This document shows positions 1 to 8,301 of a DNA stretch of 64,000 nucleotides, piece by piece. This DNA comes from Lysobacter sp. K5869 (lineage in GTDB: Bacteria; Pseudomonadota; Gammaproteobacteria; Xanthomonadales; Xanthomonadaceae), in contig NZ_CP072597.1 of the NCBI RefSeq assembly GCF_018847975.1, positions 1,527,001 to 1,591,000 on the forward strand, read 5' to 3'. Both the position numbers and the translations under genes were made by a program. How positions within the stretch are numbered: the stretch's first letter is position 1; each line of letters starts with the position of its first letter. A model generated the notes under the pieces. That model saw nothing but the letters and a program-made list of their open reading frames with translations. It did no database searches and was not told the DNA's origin.

Positions 1-261
1 CAGGCCTCGGCGCTGGATTCGCCGTACTGCGACGACCACGTCACCGGCGCGAACAAGCTCTCGCCGACCACTTACCACGATCTGCAGCTGGGCTATCACT
101 TCGAAGTGCTCAAGGGCCTGCAGCTCACCGGCGGCGTGAACAACGTGTTCGACAAGGATCCGCCGGTGTGCCTGTCGTGCTCGCTCAACGGCTACGACGC
201 GTCCACCTACGACATCCCGAACGGCCGCTTCTTCTACCTGCGCGCGGATCTGCGGTTCTGA
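1..261 (+). CDS. TonB-dependent receptor, C-terminal fragment
   Basis: The window opens inside this gene, and 86 codons remain before TGA at 259-261. The translation has the alternating polar/hydrophobic strands of a 22-strand outer-membrane barrel, including GVNNVFDKDPP, a motif typical of the last strands of TonB-dependent receptors. It ends in an aromatic residue (YLRADLRF), the signature recognised by the BAM complex. The substrate cannot be told from this end. A strong hairpin with a U-tract follows about 30 bp downstream, so the gene probably ends its transcription unit. The family call is secure; the substrate is unknown. Confidence 0.9.
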   Translation, partial: QASALDSPYCDDHVTGANKLSPTTYHDLQLGYHFEVLKGLQLTGGVNNVFDKDPPVCLSCSLNGYDASTYDIPNGRFFYLRADLRF

Positions 262-286
262 TGTTCGCGTAAGTCGGGAAGCGAAA

Positions 287-320
287 AAAACGGCCGGCGC
301 TGCGAGGCGCCGGCCGTTTT
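287..320 (+). terminator. Rho-independent terminator after the TonB receptor
   Basis: An A-run is followed by a 10-bp perfect stem (CGGCCGGCGC / GCGCCGGCCG) with a 6-nt loop, then TTTT. It sits 26 bp after the receptor stop codon. Confidence 0.85.
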
Positions 321-432
321 CGTTTGGGGGATTTCGCGAGAGCGAGCTTCGCCGATTGATTCGCGGGAGAGCTGCGCGAGTTTTGGGATGGCTCGGCTGC
401 GCTGCGGCTTTCGTCGTTGGCGAATGGTCGCG

Positions 433-506
433 GTCGCAGCTCGCGCAGCTCCTACAGGGGCTGCGGTGGGTTCGTATCCGACTGTAGGAGCTGCGCAAGC
501 TGCGAC
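433..506. repeat. Pair of REP-like palindromes (GCTGCG type)
   Basis: GTCGCAGCTCGCGCAGCTCCTAC on one arm faces GTAGGAGCTGCGCAAGCTGCGAC on the other. This is one of the two GTAGGAGC-type dispersed palindromes found between genes throughout the window. The rest of 321-598 shows no credible gene; a 65-codon ORF there merely translates the repeat. Confidence 0.8.
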
Positions 507-598
507 TGCGAAACCGCGATTACGGCGAACCTTGGGATACCTGCGCGCGCAAACCTAGGCACGCACCGACGCATGCCGGATCACCGGCGGCGCGCGCC

Positions 599-1357
599 TC
601 AGCGCAGCGCCTGATCCGGCACGTCCAACTCCAGCGACAGCGCCAGATGATCCGACTGCGCCGCCGGCAGCGCCTTGGCGCCGATAAAGCCCAGACCGTC
701 GCCGAGCAGGATGTGGTCGATGGCGCGCTGCGGGCGCCAGCTGGGGAAGGTCGGCAGCACGTCGGCCGGGCGTTGCAGGCGGGTGTTGCGGAACAGCGCC
801 TGCATCTCGGGGCTGTCGGCCGAGCAGTTGAAGTCGCCCATCAGCACCGCGTGCGGATGGTCGTGCAGCAGTTCGGCGATGAAGGCGAGCTGCGAGGCGC
901 GCGAGCCCGAACCCAGGGAGAGGTGGGCGACGGCGACGGTGAGTCCGTCGTCGTCGTTGCCGTAGTGCGCGACCAGCACCCCGCGGCCGGCGATGCGGCC
1001 GGGCAGCGGGTGGTCGACCACCTCGCGCGGCTCCAGCCGGCTGAGCAGGCCGTTGGCGCTGGAGGCGACGTTGCCGACGCGCCGGTTCGGCTGGTGGCTC
1101 CAGTAATCGAAGCCGGCGCGCTGGGCGAGGTAGTGCGTCTGATTGGTGAAGCCCGAACGCAGACTGCCCGGATCGCTTTCGTTGAGGCCGACGATGTCGT
1201 GCTCGCCGGCCAACTGGGCGATGGTGTCGAGGCTGCCGCGCTTATTGCCGGCGGGCAGCACGTGCGACCAGCTGCGCGTCGCGTAATCGCTGTAGCGACG
1301 CGTGCTGGAGCCGGCCTGGATGTTCGCGCTGAGCAGGCGCAGCCGGCGAGTGGTCAT
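599..1357 (-). CDS. Endonuclease/exonuclease/phosphatase-fold hydrolase
   Basis: A 252-residue protein of the EEP superfamily, metal-dependent phosphodiesterases acting on nucleic acids, phospholipids or inositol phosphates. The catalytic landmarks appear in order: Asn12 (SANIQ), Glu60 (GLNESD), His145 (AHLSL), GDFN at 174-177, Asp214 (IDHIL) and SDH at 235-237. No signal peptide or membrane segment is evident. It lies 28 bp downstream of the DsbA-like lipoprotein gene on the same strand, so the two are probably cotranscribed. No clear Shine-Dalgarno precedes this ATG. The fold is confident; the substrate is unknown. Confidence 0.85.
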   Translation of the reverse strand: MTTRRLRLLSANIQAGSSTRRYSDYATRSWSHVLPAGNKRGSLDTIAQLAGEHDIVGLNESDPGSLRSGFTNQTHYLAQRAGFDYWSHQPNRRVGNVASSANGLLSRLEPREVVDHPLPGRIAGRGVLVAHYGNDDDGLTVAVAHLSLGSGSRASQLAFIAELLHDHPHAVLMGDFNCSADSPEMQALFRNTRLQRPADVLPTFPSWRPQRAIDHILLGDGLGFIGAKALPAAQSDHLALSLELDVPDQALR

Positions 1358-1385
1358 GCCCGGTCCGGGAAAGCCGCGGGACCGA

Positions 1386-2261
1386 TCAGTTCTTCTTGGC
1401 CGGCTCGGCGGCCGGCGCCGGCGCGGCCGCCGGAGCGGCGGCGCCCATCGCGACGCGCTCGCGCGCGACCAGATGGTCGGTGACGCGCAGCATGTCCTCG
1501 AACCCCTTGACCGTGGTGACCAGGTACTTGCCGTTGACCACGATGCTGGGGCTGGCGCTGACGCCCGAGCGCTGCATGAACTGCTCGGCGCGCTTGCCCT
1601 TGGCGGTGATCGCGAAGCTGTTCATGGTGCCGATGAAGTCGGCCGGCTTGACGCCGTACTTGGCGTAGAACTCGCCGAGCTTCTCGTCGTTGACGGTGCG
1701 GAAGTCGATCGACTGGTCGATGTGCACGGCGCGGAACATCGCTTCGTGGGTCTTCTCGACCAGACCCAGGGTCTGGGCGGCGTAGAAGGCCTTCTCGAAC
1801 GGAACCGGGTTGCCGCCGAACGGACCGGCGATGGGGGTGAACTTGACGTCGGCGGTCTGCTTCTTGCGCCAGTCGAGCAGGATCGGCTCGAACTGAGCGC
1901 AGTGCGGGCAGGTGTAGCTGAAGATTTCGGCGATTTCGATCTTGCCGGCGACCGGCTCGAACGGCTGGCCGCCCGGGATCTCGTTGTAGTCGGTGCCCGC
2001 CACCGGGGCCGGACCGGCCGGCGGCGTGGCGGTGGCGGCCGGCGCGATCGCCGGATCGGGCTGCGCGGTTTCGGCCGGGGCCGGGGTCTCGCCCTGAGCC
2101 GGGGCCGTCGCGGCCGGCGCGGCGGTTTCGCCGGCGGCCGGAGCGGGCGAGCCCTCGGCGGCGGGCGCGCTCGGCGCTTCGGTCTTGCCGCACGCGGCCA
2201 ACGCGAACAGCGCGCTGAACACCAGCGGATAACGGGACAGGGTGGCGATACGCGAATTCAT
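1386..2261 (-). CDS. dsbA: DsbA-family thiol:disulfide interchange lipoprotein
   Basis: A 291-residue predicted lipoprotein with a short hydrophobic signal and lipobox ending at Cys24 (LAACG). An Ala/Pro-rich linker of about 65 residues follows, then a DsbA-like thioredoxin domain with the CPHC active site at 118-121. A cis-Pro loop (SPSIVV) lies in the C-terminal half. DsbA proteins introduce disulfides into exported proteins and are re-oxidised by DsbB. The lipid anchor and linker suggest a membrane-tethered oxidase, unlike the soluble DsbA encoded next door. The soluble neighbour is only about 320 bp upstream on the same strand. Confidence 0.88.
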   Translation of the reverse strand: MNSRIATLSRYPLVFSALFALAACGKTEAPSAPAAEGSPAPAAGETAAPAATAPAQGETPAPAETAQPDPAIAPAATATPPAGPAPVAGTDYNEIPGGQPFEPVAGKIEIAEIFSYTCPHCAQFEPILLDWRKKQTADVKFTPIAGPFGGNPVPFEKAFYAAQTLGLVEKTHEAMFRAVHIDQSIDFRTVNDEKLGEFYAKYGVKPADFIGTMNSFAITAKGKRAEQFMQRSGVSASPSIVVNGKYLVTTVKGFEDMLRVTDHLVARERVAMGAAAPAAAPAPAAEPAKKN

Positions 2262-2584
2262 CGGGATCTCCGCAAAAACAGGGAATGTCGGGTGCGCCGG
2301 CGAGGCCGGCGACGAGGGCCCGTCAGCATAGCGGGCGGGCGACTTAACGGGGAGTGTAGGGGGTGGAGCAGGGGACTAAGGGGAATGAAGGGATTGAGGG
2401 GAATGGAGGGATCGGATCGAAGCCTGCCGTTCTCGTTTTTCCGTCTCTTGTTCCCAGAGGAAGCCAAGAACGGGAAACAAAGGAGCCGAGGCGAATGGAA
2501 GGCGAATCGAACCCCACCATTCCCTGTTCCCCTTATTCCCTATTCCCCTGGCGCGATTCCCCTGGCGCGCAGCGCCTCAGCGCC
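2262..2584. repeat. Gene-free stretch with purine/pyrimidine-asymmetric inverted repeat
   Basis: No gene is seen. From about 2345 the + strand is G/A-rich with repeated GGGGAATGRAGGGA-like units. From about 2500 it becomes the C/T-rich counterpart (repeats of TTCCCTATTCCCC type), so the halves can fold back imperfectly. A similar element lies at 15933-16091. Confidence 0.55.
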
Positions 2585-3247
2585 TCAGCGCTTCGCCTTG
2601 GCCCGCTCACGCGCGATCAAGTGATCGGCCACGCGCAGCATGTCGTCGAAGCCCTTCTGCGTGGTGATGCGGTACTTGCCCGCGACCACCATGCCGGGGG
2701 TGCCGTCGACGCCGGAGGCCATGATGAAGTCGTTGGCGCGCTTCATCGCCTGCTCGGTGGCCGGACCGGTCATGGTCGCGGCGAAGGTGCTCGCGTCGGC
2801 GCCGTACTTGGCGTAGAAGCCGGCGATTTCCTGCGGAGTCGGGTTCTGGATCGGCAGGCTCTTGTCTTCGTGCAGGGCCTTGAACACGGCCTCGTGGGTC
2901 TTGGGCAGCAGCTTGAGCGACTGCGCGGTGTAGAAGGCCTGCGCGTACGGCGTCCAGTAGCCGCCCCACGGCGCGGCCAGCGGGACGAAGTTCACGTCGG
3001 CCGGCAGCTTGGCCTTCCACTTCGACACCAGCGGCTCGAAGTGCGCGCAGTGCGGGCAGGTGTAGCCGAACACTTCGACCACCTCGATCTTGCCGGCGGG
3101 CGTGGCGAACGGCTTGCCGCCCGAGATCTCGACGTAGTCCACGCCGGGTTCGGGCGCGGGGCCGGCCGAAGCGGCGGCCTTGGGCGCGGCGGTGGCGGCG
3201 AAGGGAAGCACGGCGAGCAGCAGCAAGGTGGCGAGGCGTCGGTTCAT
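2585..3247 (-). CDS. dsbA: Thiol:disulfide interchange protein DsbA (periplasmic)
   Basis: A 220-residue periplasmic oxidase. The start at 3247 is preferred over an upstream ATG at 3322 because it places a clean signal peptide (MNRRLATLLLLAVLPFAATAA) directly at the N terminus. The thioredoxin fold carries CPHC at 64-67, the same dipeptide as E. coli DsbA. A cis-Pro loop (GTPGMVV) follows the helical insertion. Length is normal for DsbA. Neighbours on the same strand are cytochrome c4 upstream and the lipoprotein DsbA downstream. Having both next to a c-type cytochrome fits the need for disulfide and thiol handling during cytochrome maturation. Confidence 0.92.
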   Translation of the reverse strand: MNRRLATLLLLAVLPFAATAAPKAAASAGPAPEPGVDYVEISGGKPFATPAGKIEVVEVFGYTCPHCAHFEPLVSKWKAKLPADVNFVPLAAPWGGYWTPYAQAFYTAQSLKLLPKTHEAVFKALHEDKSLPIQNPTPQEIAGFYAKYGADASTFAATMTGPATEQAMKRANDFIMASGVDGTPGMVVAGKYRITTQKGFDDMLRVADHLIARERAKAKR

Positions 3248-3438
3248 CGGGATGGGTCTCGTCGGAGTGGGTCCGGCTGCGCGCCGCGCCGGGGAAGGCG
3301 GGCAAGCCAGCGTCGGCGTCAAGGATAGCGGCCGGCGCGCGCAATCAGGAGTGTGCAGTGGGACCGGGCAGCGGAGGCGGAGTTCCCGTGCGGATGGGTG
3401 GTGTGAGGTGCGTCACTTTTGCGCATGGGGAGCTTTTT

Positions 3439-3589
3439 GTAGGAGCGGCGTGAGCCGCGACCAACCGCAGCGACGTACGAAAGCGCCCTGTTCGAAGCCC
3501 GGACGGCCGGTGGGCCGTACATACGTAGCTTCGGGAGGCAGCCGTGGTATTTCGTCGCTGCGGTTGGTCGCGGCTCACGCCGCTCCTAC
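3439..3589. repeat. Large inverted repeat with 37-bp perfect arms (GCGGCG-type REP)
   Basis: The arm at 3439-3475 begins GTAGGAGCGGCGTGAGCCGC, and its exact reverse complement lies at 3553-3589. They are separated by 77 bp that contains a further short imperfect palindrome. The surrounding stretch 3248-3669 holds no gene; the 60-90 codon ORFs there are translations of the repeat. Confidence 0.85.
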
Positions 3590-3622
3590 CCACCCGCCCG
3601 ACGCCGCCACGAAGACACAAAC

Positions 3623-3650
3623 AAAAACGCCGGCGCGAGGCCGGCGTTTT
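3623..3650 (-). terminator. Rho-independent terminator of the cytochrome c4 gene
   Basis: On the minus strand a CGCCGGCCTCGCGCCGGCG hairpin is followed by a T-run. It starts about 20 bp beyond the cytochrome c4 stop codon and is flanked by A/T on both sides, so it may work in both directions. Confidence 0.8.
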
Positions 3651-3669
3651 CGTAGGCGTTGCGAAGCGC

Positions 3670-4557
3670 TCAGCCCTTGGCGGGCTTCGCCGGCTCGCCG
3701 GCCGCCTTCGGCGCGTCGGCCGGAGCCGCCGCCGGCGGCGCGGCCGGCGGCGCGGCCGGGGCCGCGGCGGGCTTGGCCGCCGGCGCGGGCGCGTCGGCCG
3801 CGGCGATGTCGTCGGCGCGTTCGTGCAGGCCCTGCAGGTAGCTCGACAGCGAGCCGATCTCTTCGTCGGTCAGCTGCTTGGCCACGCCGGCCATCACGTT
3901 GAACAGGTGCGGATCGCGCTGGGTGGTGGTGCCGGCGCGGTATTCCTCGAGGCGGCGCTGCGAGTAGGCGGCCTGCTGGCCGGCCAGATGCGGATAAGCC
4001 GGGCCGGGATTGCCGGCGCCGCCCGGGCCGTGGCAGGCCATGCACGCGGGGATGCCGCGGGCCTTGTCGCCGCGGCGGAACAGCTCTTCGCCGACCTGAT
4101 AGAACTTCTTGTCCTTGTTCGGACCGGCGGCGATGACGGTGTCGTCGGCCACGCCGGCGCCGGACTTCTGGGTCGCGAAGTAGGCGCCCAGGTCGCGCGC
4201 GTCCTGCTCGCTGAGCGCGTCGGCGAAGGGCTTCATCGCCGCGGCCATGCCGGTGTTGCGCTCGCCGCTCTTGAACAGGGCGATCTGGTGGGCGATGTAG
4301 CGCTCGCTCTGACCGGCCAGACGCGGGTACTGCGGATCGGTCGGGTTGCCGTCGAGGCCGTGGCAGGCCGCGCAGGTGCCGGCCTTGGTGGCGCCGGCCT
4401 TGACGTCGCCCCACTTGCTGTGCGGCCCGGCGTTCAACGGCGCGGTCTGCACCGGTTCTTTATCCGGGATCGGCGTGACCGTGGTCTGGGCGTAGGCGAC
4501 GGCGGCGACCGCGAAGACGGCGAGACCGACGAGGCTCAGGACGCGGGCTTGGCTCAT
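3670..4557 (-). CDS. Di-heme cytochrome c4
   Basis: A 295-residue exported cytochrome with signal peptide residues 1-23 (cleavage after AYA). It has two heme-binding motifs, CAACH at 62-66 and CMACH at 172-176, each in a class I cytochrome domain with downstream Met ligands (MKPFAD and VMAGVAK). The tandem di-heme layout is that of cytochrome c4, which passes electrons from the bc1 complex to terminal oxidases. An unusual Ala/Pro/Lys-rich tail of about 50 residues (253-295) follows the second domain and is absent from typical c4 proteins. It is transcribed divergently from engB across a 233-bp spacer (4558-4790). Confidence 0.92.
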   Translation of the reverse strand: MSQARVLSLVGLAVFAVAAVAYAQTTVTPIPDKEPVQTAPLNAGPHSKWGDVKAGATKAGTCAACHGLDGNPTDPQYPRLAGQSERYIAHQIALFKSGERNTGMAAAMKPFADALSEQDARDLGAYFATQKSGAGVADDTVIAAGPNKDKKFYQVGEELFRRGDKARGIPACMACHGPGGAGNPGPAYPHLAGQQAAYSQRRLEEYRAGTTTQRDPHLFNVMAGVAKQLTDEEIGSLSSYLQGLHERADDIAAADAPAPAAKPAAAPAAPPAAPPAAAPADAPKAAGEPAKPAKG

Positions 4558-4790
4558 GTAGCTGGGCTCCGAACTGCATGCTTAAGGCGGGCTTGCTGGA
4601 AGGCGAGTACGGGTAGGAACTCGGTCTGGCTTTGGCCGGCCGCGCACGGCGCCGGAACCTCGGAATTATCATCGCCGGCCCGGACGGGGTCAACGCGGGT
4701 TCAGGTGCCCGCGGTCGCGGAACGCCCCCGGCCGCCGTCCGCGCACGCCGCGTGCACGGGTTTGGGCCGGTGCCATGCGATCCTATGGGC

Positions 4791-5432
4791 ATGAGCAATC
4801 CCCTCGCCCGCGCCCGTTACCTGTTGTCGGCGCACAACGTCAAGCAATTGCCGCCCGACGGCGGCTTCGAGGTGGCCTTCGCCGGCCGCTCCAACGCCGG
4901 CAAGTCCAGCGCCCTCAACGCGATGTGCCAGCAGAACGCGCTGGCGCGCGTGTCCAAGACGCCCGGCCGCACCCAGCAGCTGGTGTTCTTCGATGTCAGC
5001 CCGCTCCACCGCGGCCCCGAGCCGGCGCCGGAGCCGGACCGCTTCCTGGTCGACCTGCCCGGCTACGGCTACGCCAAGGTGCCGCAGGATCTGCAGGCGC
5101 ACTGGCAGGCCTTCCTCGACCGCTACTTCCAGACCCGGCAAGCGCTGCGCGGCCTGGTCGTGGTGATGGACATCCGCCATCCGCTTAAGGACTACGACCG
5201 CCACATGATCGCCTACGCGGTCGATCGCGGCCTGCCGGCGCACGCGCTGCTGACCAAGGCCGACAAGTTCGGCCGCGGCCAACAGCAGCAGGCCTTGATG
5301 GCGGTGCGCAAGGATCTGCAGTCGAGCTACGGCGACACGGTGAGCGTGCAGACGTTCTCGGGCGAGTCCAAGCAAGGCGTCGACGAAGCGCGGAAAGTGG
5401 TCGGCGGGTGGTTGGAGTTGGACGGCGCCTGA
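4791..5432 (+). CDS. engB: Ribosome biogenesis GTP-binding protein EngB (YihA/YsxC)
   Basis: A 213-residue GTPase of the TrmE-Era-EngA-EngB family, needed for assembly of the large ribosomal subunit. The G1 P-loop is GRSNAGKS at 32-39, G2 Thr follows in PGRTQ, G3 is DLPG at 88-91 and G4 is TKAD at 155-158. A start at 4791 (MSNPLARARY) gives the usual N terminus. An ATG two codons earlier (4785) is equally possible, since neither has a clear Shine-Dalgarno. The much longer in-frame extension to 4632 lies in the divergent promoter region and is unlikely to be translated. Confidence 0.93.
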   Translation: MSNPLARARYLLSAHNVKQLPPDGGFEVAFAGRSNAGKSSALNAMCQQNALARVSKTPGRTQQLVFFDVSPLHRGPEPAPEPDRFLVDLPGYGYAKVPQDLQAHWQAFLDRYFQTRQALRGLVVVMDIRHPLKDYDRHMIAYAVDRGLPAHALLTKADKFGRGQQQQALMAVRKDLQSSYGDTVSVQTFSGESKQGVDEARKVVGGWLELDGA

Positions 5433-5458
5433 GCGATGCGCAGTCGCGGCGGCCGCCT

Positions 5459-5541
5459 GTAGGAGCGGCGTGAGCCGCGACCGCGAAACCTCGCCTACGT
5501 CGCAACCGCGATGTCGCGGTCGCGGCTTACGCCGCTCCTAC
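5459..5541. repeat. Inverted pair of GCGGCG-type REP palindromes
   Basis: GTAGGAGCGGCGTGAGCCGC and its near-complement face each other between convergent engB and the DUF2007-type gene, and could form a long hairpin between them. Confidence 0.8.
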
Positions 5542-5562
5542 AAGGGCGAACCTTCATTCGTT

Positions 5563-6441
5563 TCAGCCTGCGCGCAACGGCCCGCTGCTGCGCACCTCGC
5601 CGCGCGCGTCGTACACGCGCGAGGCATCCAACACCCCGTCCCCGTCGCTGTCGATCTCGCCGCCGCTCAAGCGCCCGCCGGTATAGGTATCGCGCTTGAC
5701 CACGCGCCCTCGCGCGTCCAGCCACTCCACGTTCTGCAGCACGCCCTGGCGGTAGTTCTCCTGCCGCTCGGGCACGCCGTCGCCGTCGTAGTCGGCGCTG
5801 CGCGTCACCAGCAAGCCTTTCTCCAGGCGCGTGGCGGTCTCGCGCACGCCGTTGAAATCCTGGTCTTCCTCGATCGAATCGGTCAGCCCGTCGCCGTCGA
5901 AACGGGTGATCAGGTCGAAACCGCCATCGGTGTTGCGGTCGGTGTCGATGCGCACCAACCGTTCGCCCTCGTAGCTCAGGCGCTCGTCGGCAATGCCGTC
6001 GCCGTTGTAATCCACGTCCTGCGTACTGCCCGCAGGGCGCAGCGCCGCGCCGGTGGCGAGCGCGCCGGCCAGCGCGCCGATGACGAGGGCGAAGACGATT
6101 CCGGCCATGCCGAAACCGCCGGCCGCCGGCTTGCGCGCGTTCAAGGGACGGTAGAGGTTGGCGTCCTCGACATGCTCGGGCGTGCCGTCGTCGCCGTAAT
6201 CCTGGTCGCGTTCGTCGTCGGACGCCGGCACCTCGGCCGCCTGCCACTCGTCGATGACCGCGCGGGCGCGCTCGACGTCCTCGTCGGCGACTTCGATCCG
6301 CACCGAACCGCCGACCGGCAACAAGCCCGCGCCGCCTTCCAGCGCGCCGCCGAACACGAACGAGCGGATGCCTTCCTGCGCGAGCAAGCCGCGCACCAGC
6401 TGCGCGTCGGCCGAATGCGCAGCCTGATAGATGATCTGCAT
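5563..6441 (-). CDS. DUF2007-type membrane protein with acidic Asp/Gly repeats
   Basis: A 292-residue protein in three parts. Residues 1-68 resemble the DUF2007 putative signal-transducing domain (MQIIYQAAHSADAQLVRGLL). After an acidic linker comes one transmembrane helix at about 109-133. Residues 143-280 contain several loops of the DxDxDG type (DYNGDGIAD, RFDGDGLTD, DYDGDGVPE, DSDGDGVLD), which resemble calcium-binding EF-hand or thrombospondin type-3 loops. The repeat domain would lie outside the cytoplasm if the N terminus is inside. It is 56 bp downstream of the alpha-glucosidase gene on the same strand. Function is unknown. Confidence 0.75.
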   Translation of the reverse strand: MQIIYQAAHSADAQLVRGLLAQEGIRSFVFGGALEGGAGLLPVGGSVRIEVADEDVERARAVIDEWQAAEVPASDDERDQDYGDDGTPEHVEDANLYRPLNARKPAAGGFGMAGIVFALVIGALAGALATGAALRPAGSTQDVDYNGDGIADERLSYEGERLVRIDTDRNTDGGFDLITRFDGDGLTDSIEEDQDFNGVRETATRLEKGLLVTRSADYDGDGVPERQENYRQGVLQNVEWLDARGRVVKRDTYTGGRLSGGEIDSDGDGVLDASRVYDARGEVRSSGPLRAG

Positions 6442-6497
6442 GCGGTGAGTCTCCCTGGAGCGGAGTATGCCCCAGGGCGCCGACCGTCGAGCGGCGG

Positions 6498-8147
6498 TCA
6501 GACGGTCGCTCGCGCCGCGTAGGCGCCGTGTCCCGGCAGGATCAAACGGCCGCCTTCGACCCGGCCCGAGGGCAGGCCGTGGCCGCGCTCGGCGATCCAG
6601 TCGGCGCGTTCGCCCAACGCCAGCGACGCCTCGCCGGGGCCGAGGTTGAACGCCATCAGCACCGCATCATTGCCGTCGCCGCGCACGAACGCGATCACCG
6701 GCTCGGCGCTGGGCAGGAACGCGATGGCGCCGTCGAGCAGCGCGCGATGGCGCTTGCGCCAGCCGAGGAAGGCGCGGAAGCCGTTGAGCGGCGAGGCCGG
6801 ATCGTCCTGCTGCGCGGCGATGTTGAGCGCGCGGTGTTCGGCCGGAATCGGCAGCCACGGCTGGCCGCGGCTGAAACCGGCGCCGTCGCTGTCGTCCCAC
6901 GGCAGCGGCGTGCGGCAACCGTCGCGGCCCTTGAAGTTCGGCCAGAAGGTCTTGCCGTAAGGATCTTGCAGCGCCTCGAACGGCACGTCGGCCTCGGGCA
7001 GGCCGAGTTCCTCGCCCTGATACACGCACACCGAGCCGCGCAGCGAACACGCCAGCGCGCTGACCAGAGTGGCGAAGTGCTTCGGCGCCTCGCCCCGGCC
7101 CCAGCGCGTGACCACGCGCTGCACGTCGTGATTGGAGATCGCCCAGCACGGCCAGCCTTCGCGCATGGTCGCCTCGACCCGCTGCACCGTGCCGCGGATG
7201 TGCTCGACGTTGTAGTCCTCGGTCAGCAGCTCGAAGCTGTAGCCCATGTGCAGGCGGCCGGCGCGGGTGTACTCGTCCATGGTCGCCAGCGAGTCTTCCG
7301 AGGAAATCTCGCCCAGCGCCACCGCGCCCGGGTAGCGGTCGAGCAGCGCGCGCAGTTCGCCGAGGAACGCGAGGTTCTCGGGCTGCGTGTTGTTGTAGTG
7401 GTGGTACTGGAACGCGTACGGATTGTCCGGGCTGAAACCGCGGCCCACCCGCTGCGCCGCCGGCTTGGGCGGGTTGTCGCGCAGCCGCGCGTCGTGGAAG
7501 CAGAAATTGATCGCGTCCAGGCGCAGGCCGTCGACGCCGCGTTCGAGCCAGAAGCGCACGTTGTCGAGCACCGCCGCGCGCACCGCCGGATGATGGAAAT
7601 TCAGATCCGGCTGGGCCGAGAGGAAGTTGTGCAGGTAGTACTGCTGCCGGCGCGGTTCCCAGCGCCAGGCGACGCCGCCGAACAGCGACATCCAGTTGTT
7701 CGGCGCGGTGCCGTCCTCGCGCGCGTCGGCCCACACGTACCAGTCGGAATACTCGTTGTCGCGGCTTTCGCGGCTGCGCTTGAACCACTCGTGTTCGTTG
7801 GAGGTGTGGCTGAGCACCTGATCGATCATCACCTTCAGGCCCAGCGCGTGCGCCTTGGCCAGCAAGCGGTCGAAGTCTTCGAGCCGGCCGAACAGCGGAT
7901 CGACCGCGCGGTAGTCGGCGATGTCGTAGCCGAAATCGGCCATCGGCGATTTGAAGAACGGCGAGATCCAGATCGCGTCCACGCCGAGGTCGGCGATGTA
8001 GCCGAGCTTGTCGACGATGCCGGGCAAATCGCCGACGCCGTCGCCGTCGAGGTCGCGGAAGCTGCGCGGATAGACCTGATAGATCACCGCGCCGCGCCAC
8101 CACGAGGGGTCGCGTTGTACGGGCTGGGAAGAAACGACGGCGGACAC
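6498..8147 (-). CDS. GH13 alpha-glucosidase
   Basis: A 549-residue intracellular glycoside hydrolase family 13 enzyme that releases glucose from maltose-like alpha-1,4 or alpha-1,6 glucosides. It begins WWRGAVIYQVYPRSF, typical of oligo-alpha-glucosidases. The catalytic residues are Asp211 (GLRLDAINF), Glu280 (ALGEIS) and Asp341 (ISNHD). The GTG at 8147 is chosen because AGGGG lies about 7 bases before it. The upstream ATG at 8258 lies inside an operator-like palindrome and would add a low-complexity leader. No signal peptide is present. It is divergent from the TonB receptor and probably acts on sugar brought in by the adjacent transporters. Confidence 0.9.
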   Translation of the reverse strand: MSAVVSSQPVQRDPSWWRGAVIYQVYPRSFRDLDGDGVGDLPGIVDKLGYIADLGVDAIWISPFFKSPMADFGYDIADYRAVDPLFGRLEDFDRLLAKAHALGLKVMIDQVLSHTSNEHEWFKRSRESRDNEYSDWYVWADAREDGTAPNNWMSLFGGVAWRWEPRRQQYYLHNFLSAQPDLNFHHPAVRAAVLDNVRFWLERGVDGLRLDAINFCFHDARLRDNPPKPAAQRVGRGFSPDNPYAFQYHHYNNTQPENLAFLGELRALLDRYPGAVALGEISSEDSLATMDEYTRAGRLHMGYSFELLTEDYNVEHIRGTVQRVEATMREGWPCWAISNHDVQRVVTRWGRGEAPKHFATLVSALACSLRGSVCVYQGEELGLPEADVPFEALQDPYGKTFWPNFKGRDGCRTPLPWDDSDGAGFSRGQPWLPIPAEHRALNIAAQQDDPASPLNGFRAFLGWRKRHRALLDGAIAFLPSAEPVIAFVRGDGNDAVLMAFNLGPGEASLALGERADWIAERGHGLPSGRVEGGRLILPGHGAYAARATV

Positions 8148-8243
8148 GTGCGACCCCTGTGTTTGATAGTGCGGCGCGCGACGGCGCTGCGTCGCCGCGA
8201 TGCGCGCCAGCTTACCGCCGCCGTCGCCGGCGGCCGCCGCGGG

Positions 8244-8260
8244 TGCATACGTATTCATGG
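8244..8260. promoter_or_regulatory. Operator-like palindrome, copy 1 (ATACGTAT core)
   Basis: TGCATACGTATTCATGG, centred on CG as LacI-family operators are. Its exact inverted copy is 42 bp away at 8302-8318. Both lie between the divergent alpha-glucosidase and TonB receptor genes. A LacI-family regulator is encoded in the same locus at 14889-15917. Confidence 0.65.
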
Positions 8261-8301
8261 CGAAAGCGGGGCCGGAACTGCGACATGAATGCGACTGCCT
8301 C

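Noticed and set aside
2345-2580. Possible minisatellite or coding repeat
   Set aside because: Units are irregular and the frame is not kept. It fits an asymmetric fold-back element better than a coding repeat.
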